Assembly: GCA_903874975.1 (NCBI GenBank)
Contig: CAIQUL010000093.1
Coordinates: 1-64,000 of the forward strand
DNA from: an uncultured Chthoniobacter sp.
Lineage (GTDB): Bacteria > Verrucomicrobiota > Verrucomicrobiia > Chthoniobacterales > Chthoniobacteraceae
DNA length: 64,000 bases
Reading direction: 5' to 3'
Shown here: positions 60,366 through 64,000 of the stretch, piece by piece
Layout: every line of letters starts with the position of its first letter
How positions within the stretch are numbered: position 1 is the stretch's first letter
Notes under the pieces: generated by a model
Databases searched by the model: none
The model's input: the letters and a program-made list of their open reading frames with translations, nothing else
What the model was told of the DNA's origin: nothing
Translations under genes and position numbers: made by a program

Positions 60366-61295
60366 TTAGCTGTCGGAGTGTGTCAGTTCCACGAAGACAT
60401 CCTCCAAGGTGGGGCGCCGCCGCATGAGTTCGCGGATGTTCCAGTGTTTCTCGTTGGCCAGTCGCATGGCGTCCTCGCAGGGGTCGGCGTTGGCATCGAG
60501 TTTGAGTTGGAAAATACTGTAGTCCCCGTCCCTTTCCTCGGTTACCTCCTTCACGCCGGGGAGCCGGCCCAGAAGCTCGCGGCCATTGGTGGCGCCCCGC
60601 GCCTCGATGCGCATGCGGCCGGCAGCGCGGTGGTTCTTGAGCAGGTTTTCCGCGGTGTCGCTGGCGCGGATGGTGCCTTTGTGGATGACGATGACGCGCG
60701 AGCACATGATCTCCACTTCGGGCAGGATGTGGGTGGAGATGAGCACGGTGCGCCGGCCGCCGAGGTTCTTGATGAGTTCGCGCACCTGGCGGATCTGGTT
60801 CGGGTCGAGGCCGATGGTCGGCTCGTCGAGGATCAGTAGCTCCGGGTCATGCACCAGCGCATCCGCCAGCCCCACGCGCTGCCGGTAGCCTTTCGAGAGC
60901 GCGCCGATGATCTTCCGCTCGACATCGCGCAGGTTGCACAGCGCGAGCACATCGCCCACGGCCTGCTTCACCTTACTGCCGGGCACGCCCTTGAGGCTGG
61001 CGCGGTAGCGCAGGTATTCGCCCACGCGCATGTCGGTGTAGAGCGGTGTGTTCTCCGGGAGATAGCCGAGGCGTTTCCGCGCCTCCACGGACTGCGCAAA
61101 GACATCGAACCCCGCGATGCGCGCCGTGCCGGAGGTCGCCGGCAGATAGCTGGTCAGAATTTTCATCGTCGTGCTCTTCCCCGCGCCATTCGGCCCGAGA
61201 AAGCCGACGATCTCACCCTTCGCGACCTCGAAGTTGAGCTGATTGATCGCGGTGACGCCCGCGTAGCGTTTGGTCAGATTTTCTACTTGGATCAT
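60366..61295 (-). CDS. GldA-like ABC transporter ATPase
   Basis: A 309-residue ABC ATPase: Walker A GPNGAGKSTTMKILTSYL, LGYLPENTPLYTDMRV (Q-loop region), ALSKGYRQRVGLADALVHDPELLILDEPTIGLDPNQ, and ISTHILPEVEIMCSRVIVIHKG. The C-terminal regulatory domain and the LPENTPLY sequence are those of the GldA/NatA-type family that works with ABC-2 permeases. Start ATG 61295, nine bases after htrA. Genes follow in the order ATPase, permease, GldG, DUF4340. Confidence 0.92.
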   Translation of the reverse strand: MIQVENLTKRYAGVTAINQLNFEVAKGEIVGFLGPNGAGKSTTMKILTSYLPATSGTARIAGFDVFAQSVEARKRLGYLPENTPLYTDMRVGEYLRYRASLKGVPGSKVKQAVGDVLALCNLRDVERKIIGALSKGYRQRVGLADALVHDPELLILDEPTIGLDPNQIRQVRELIKNLGGRRTVLISTHILPEVEIMCSRVIVIHKGTIRASDTAENLLKNHRAAGRMRIEARGATNGRELLGRLPGVKEVTEERDGDYSIFQLKLDANADPCEDAMRLANEKHWNIRELMRRRPTLEDVFVELTHSDS

Positions 61296-61304
61296 GGAAA
61301 ATGT

Positions 61305-62438
61305 TCATCTGGCGATGAGCTGCACGGTCTCCCGCAGGCGGACGTCCCGCCCATTGACGCGGCGCGCGATGACGACGGTGAAATCGACCTGCGAACCGCT
61401 GTCCACGGCCTTCAGCAGCTCCTCGACTTGCTGAACGGAGGTCACTTCGTAGCGACCGACCTGCGTGATGACAAGCCCCTGCTTCAGCCCCGCCGCCTCC
61501 GCCACGCTCCGCCCGTCCACGTCCGCGATGACCACGCCAGCGCCCGCGGGAAAACCGAGCGTCTCCGCCAGCTTCGGCGTCAGGTCCTGCAGCGTCAGCC
61601 CGAATAACTTCCGCGCCCGCGCCCGCGCCGCCTCGGCCTCCCGCGCGGCCTGCGGATTGGACGCGATCTTTTTGAAATCCGCCACGTGTCCTCGCACCGT
61701 GTCCCCCGGAATCGCGAAGCCCATCCCCTGCGCCGGCACGCCCTGCGGCGTGTAGGCCATCTTCATCGAGCTCACCCCCACCAGCTTCCCGCTCAAGTCC
61801 ACGAGCGGTCCGCCGCTGTTGCCCGGATTGATCGCCGCATCCGTCTGGAGCAGATTTTTGAACTCCGTCTCGCCGATCGCCACGCTGCGGTTCTTCGCGC
61901 TCAGGATGCCCCGCGCCACCGAGCTGCCGTAGCCCAGCGGATTGCCCAGCACGAGCACCGTCTGCCCCAGGTGATTCGGCGAAAGCGCGCCGAGATCGAT
62001 AAACGGCAGCGGCTCCTTCGCGTCGATTTTCAGCAGCGCCAGATCCGCCTCCGGCGAACCGGCGATGTAGCGCGCCGTGTAGGTCTTCCCGTCATTCGTC
62101 GTCACGGAAATCTTCAATTCCGCCGCCCGCTCCACCACATGCTCATTGGTCACGATGTAGCCCGTCGCATCGATGATGAACCCGCTCCCCAGGCTCTGCA
62201 CCTTCTGCGAAAGCACCCGCGGCCGCTGCATCGGCCCGCCGAAGAACTGATTGAACAGCTCGTCCATCGGGTCGCGCACCGTCCGCTTGATCACGCGCTC
62301 AGTATTGATATTCACCACCGTCGGCATGGCCCGGCTCACGGCAACCACCGAAGGCTCAGTGGCGGGATCGACTTGCGCCTGCGCGGGAAAGGTGGCGGCA
62401 AAAGCCACGAGGAGGGCGAAAAGCGGGCGGGTATTCAT
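61305..62438 (-). CDS. HtrA/DegP-like periplasmic serine protease (S1C) with one PDZ domain
   Basis: A 377-residue exported trypsin-fold protease. Signal peptide MNTRPLFALLVAFAATFPAQAQ; catalytic triad His 100 (VTNEHVV), Asp 132 (SPEADLALL) and Ser 208 (AINPGNSGGPL), one C-terminal PDZ domain (GFPAGAGVVIADVDGRSVAEAAGLKQGLVITQVGRYEV). The loop PMQRPRVLSQKVQSLGSGFIID is standard. Single-PDZ forms resemble DegS but this one has a cleavable signal. It is nine bases before the ABC ATPase gene and is probably the first gene of that operon. Confidence 0.92.
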   Translation of the reverse strand: MNTRPLFALLVAFAATFPAQAQVDPATEPSVVAVSRAMPTVVNINTERVIKRTVRDPMDELFNQFFGGPMQRPRVLSQKVQSLGSGFIIDATGYIVTNEHVVERAAELKISVTTNDGKTYTARYIAGSPEADLALLKIDAKEPLPFIDLGALSPNHLGQTVLVLGNPLGYGSSVARGILSAKNRSVAIGETEFKNLLQTDAAINPGNSGGPLVDLSGKLVGVSSMKMAYTPQGVPAQGMGFAIPGDTVRGHVADFKKIASNPQAAREAEAARARARKLFGLTLQDLTPKLAETLGFPAGAGVVIADVDGRSVAEAAGLKQGLVITQVGRYEVTSVQQVEELLKAVDSGSQVDFTVVIARRVNGRDVRLRETVQLIAR

Positions 62439-62581
62439 GGTGCGGTTGGGGGCCACGTCAGACACGCGGAAGGCGCTGACGTTGAAAAGATCTCACAAGC
62501 CGCGCCGGCGTTTGGGAGTGCGCCCGCTCGCCCGCCCGCCAACCTCCACTGTTCCCTTCCGCCTCCTCGGTCCTCTGGCGC

Positions 62582-62610
62582 TTTCGGGGTCACGCCCGGC
62601 GGCAGTTTCA
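62582..62610. repeat. 29-bp direct repeat, copy 1 (left of hicAB)
   Basis: TTTCGGGGTCACGCCCGGCG followed by GCAGTTTCA; identical in all 29 bases to 63370-63398 and in the same orientation. Confidence 0.85.
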
Positions 62611-62720
62611 TGCTCCGTCCCGCCCTGTTCCTCTCGAAATAGCGCGCCTGCGGTTCACCACGGTCGGTGCAGAAAATTCACGATGCGGCCTTCCGACGGC
62701 CCAGCGCTGTCCCAGCCCCG

Positions 62721-63053
62721 TCACGCGGTCTGGAGTTTTTTCACGACGTAGCTGTTGAGGCTGTCGCCCTCGATCATGGCCCGCGCCGCGAGTAGGCGGT
62801 GCAGGTCGGGATCGACACGCAGGACGAATTTTCCGCTGAAGTCCTTCGCCGCCAGCGAGGGCGGGAGCTTGTCGCCCTTGATCTCGATCAAGGCCACCAC
62901 CTCCGCGACCGCGGTGCAAAGCTCAGCATAGACCTTGGCTTCCTCCTGGCCATGCACGCCACCGAGGAAGAGTTCCGGGCAGCGGCCGATATAGCAGCCG
63001 TCTTCGGCGCTCCATTCGACAATTTTGAGATAGTGTTTCCGGTTTTTTTTCAT
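62721..63053 (-). CDS. hicB: HicB family antitoxin
   Basis: A 110-residue antitoxin: partial RNase H-like HicB core (YLKIVEWSAEDGCYIGRCPELFLGGVHGQEEAKVYAELCTAVAEVVALI) followed by a C-terminal ribbon-helix-helix (DFSGKFVLRVDPDLHRLLAARAMIEGDSLNSYVVKKL) that binds the operator. It neutralises HicA and represses the operon. Its ATG overlaps the hicA stop by 4 bases. Confidence 0.92.
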   Translation of the reverse strand: MKKNRKHYLKIVEWSAEDGCYIGRCPELFLGGVHGQEEAKVYAELCTAVAEVVALIEIKGDKLPPSLAAKDFSGKFVLRVDPDLHRLLAARAMIEGDSLNSYVVKKLQTA

Positions 63054-63262
63054 GGTTGTTCCTCGTGTTTCTTGACTGCGTCCACGGCCCTTTGCAGGTC
63101 CCGCTCCTGATAACGATGCACATCGTCACCGAGCCCTCCGGAAACAATAACCACCTGCTTCGTGAGCGGGTGGTAAAACTTCCGGTGACTGCCTTTGCCG
63201 GGCGCGAATTCAAATCCCGCCCTTTCCAGGTCTTTGATGAGCTGGCGGATCTTCCGGGGCAT
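63050..63262 (-). CDS. hicA: HicA family toxin (mRNA interferase)
   Basis: A 70-residue dsRNA-binding-fold toxin. Family landmarks: RKIRQLIKDLERAGFEFAPGKGSHRKFYHP with catalytic His 26 in GSHRKF, and VVIVSGGLGDDVHRYQERDLQRAV in place of the usual ...PxHxG-x-L-x-x-G-x-x-x-x-I. It cleaves mRNA when freed from HicB. The histidine is intact, so the toxin may be active. hicA is first in the operon. Confidence 0.9.
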   Translation of the reverse strand: MPRKIRQLIKDLERAGFEFAPGKGSHRKFYHPLTKQVVIVSGGLGDDVHRYQERDLQRAVDAVKKHEEQP

Positions 63263-63270
63263 GGAGGAGC

Positions 63271-63287
63271 AGTATCGAAACGATACT
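63271..63287. promoter_or_regulatory. Palindromic operator upstream of hicA
   Basis: AGTATCG-AAA-CGATACT: perfect 7-bp arms, centred 17 bases before the hicA ATG. This is where the ribbon-helix-helix of HicB would bind to autoregulate. Confidence 0.7.
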
Positions 63288-63369
63288 ACCGCGCAAGAGC
63301 AAAAAATCGGTTGCGATGCAGACATCGCCCGGCGCGCGGGGTGCGCGCCGCGTTCCGGCAGGCGGTAAC

Positions 63370-63398
63370 TTTCGGGGTCACGCCCGGCGGCAGTTTCA
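63370..63398. repeat. 29-bp direct repeat, copy 2 (right of hicAB)
   Basis: Identical to 62582-62610 in the same orientation. The two copies are 788 bases apart and enclose the complete hicAB module. Confidence 0.85.
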
Positions 63399-63537
63399 CG
63401 CCCCACCCACCGCCTCGCCGCACGGCAAAAACGCCAGCGTGGACGGCGCGCACGGGGCCAACTTTCTTCCCGCCCGCACGCTATCCGCTTTCCCCCCGCC
63501 CGCCCGCCCGCTACACCCAGCGCCCACATGCTCAAGC

Positions 63538-64000
63538 TTCTCTTCCTCGGCGACATCGTGGGTGAACCCGGACGCCGCGCCGTCATCGCCATGCTGCCCC
63601 GGTGGCGCGAGGAGTGGGGGCTGGATTTCATCGTCGTCAATGGCGAAAACTCCGCCAACGGGCGCGGCATCACCCCGAAGATCGCCGTCGATCTCATGCG
63701 CGCCGGCGCCGCCGTCATCACCACTGGGGATCACATCTGGGATCAAAAAGAGATCGTCCCCTTTCTCGACAACGAACCGCGACTCCTGCGTCCCCTCAAC
63801 TACCCGCCCGGCACCCCCGGCGGCGGCTCCATCGTCCTCGAAACCGCCAAAGGCAAAGTCGCCGTCGTCAACGTCCAGTGCCGCACCTTCATGAACCCGC
63901 CGCTGGAGAATCCCTTCCTCGCCATGCGCGACGAAATCGCCCGCCTCCGCCAGGAGACCCCCATCATCTTCGTGGACTGCCACGGCGAGACCACCTCCGA
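63538..64000 (+). CDS. YmdB-type metallophosphoesterase, 3' end cut by the window
   Basis: The first 154 residues of a TIGR00282/YmdB-family phosphodiesterase. Metal-site motifs: LLFLGDIVGEPGRRAVIAML, IVVNGENSANGRGITPKIAVDLM, ITTGDHIWDQKEIVPFLDNEPRLLRPLNYPPGTPG, and VDCHGETTS at the window edge. YmdB hydrolyses 2',3'-cyclic nucleotides and affects biofilm and motility in Bacillus; function here is inferred. ATG 63538. The gene often sits beside rny (RNase Y), which is not visible. Confidence 0.93.

Overview
The window is GC-rich, densely coded bacterial chromosome. It most likely comes from a member of the Verrucomicrobiota (PVC superphylum). The inference rests on several things: a PVC-type membrane-bound dehydrogenase beside a PVC-type heme-binding c-type cytochrome gene, a PEP-CTERM autotransporter-like protein, a McsA/McsB/ClpC arginine-phosphorylation set outside the Firmicutes, a B12-dependent ribonucleotide reductase, a Gld-like ABC operon with a DUF4340 protein, weak or absent Shine-Dalgarno sites, and many families of dispersed palindromic repeats. 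No phage, insertion sequence, CRISPR array or rRNA operon was seen.

Layout. 0-10 kb: TamA-like/TamB envelope pair (minus), a YihY-family membrane protein and ABC exporter pair, a lipoate ligase-family gene, parB without a parA in view, and an M28 lipoprotein. 10-17.5 kb: HNH nuclease, cysS, a small lipoprotein, a P-type cation ATPase with a 41-residue universal-stress-protein remnant directly upstream, a lone cyclic-nucleotide-binding domain and mgtE. 17.5-25 kb: nrdJ behind two NrdR-like boxes, the PEP-CTERM protein, an intradiol dioxygenase, tag, a GNAT acetyltransferase and larB. 25-30.2 kb: a PVC cytochrome/dehydrogenase pair split by a repeat element, then a deletion chimera joining the start of an alpha-2-macroglobulin gene to the end of pbpC. 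30.2-39.5 kb: bioF, a MidA-type methyltransferase, deoA, deoB, fcl, and an RsbW/RsbU-type regulatory pair. 39.5-45 kb: tRNA-Leu, rhaB, a Spy-like protein, acpP, an Arg/Gly-rich protein of unknown function, a dehydrogenase pseudogene and tRNA-Ala. 45-55 kb: a minus-strand run trmL, lolD-like, ilvE, mcsA, mcsB, then a cyclase-like membrane protein, recR, clpC and a hybrid histidine kinase. 55-64 kb: menG, a probable operon htrA, gldA-like, gldF-like, gldG-like, DUF4340, then a hicAB toxin-antitoxin module between two identical 29-bp repeats, and the start of a YmdB-type phosphodiesterase.

Two themes stand out. First, at least eight repeat families occur, and several copies have become part of genes: they extend N-termini (TamA-like, M28 lipoprotein, cytochrome), insert into a coding region (cysS), or lie on or touch the stop codon (MidA-type, Arg/Gly-rich protein, pbpC relic). 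Second, there are clear deletion scars: the alpha-2-macroglobulin::pbpC chimera, the collapsed Usp gene and the dehydrogenase fragment next to tRNA-Ala. I did not find a convincing wholly new multi-gene system. The best novelty candidates are the repeat-driven gene fission and fusion events and the Arg/Gly-rich protein at 42818-44434.
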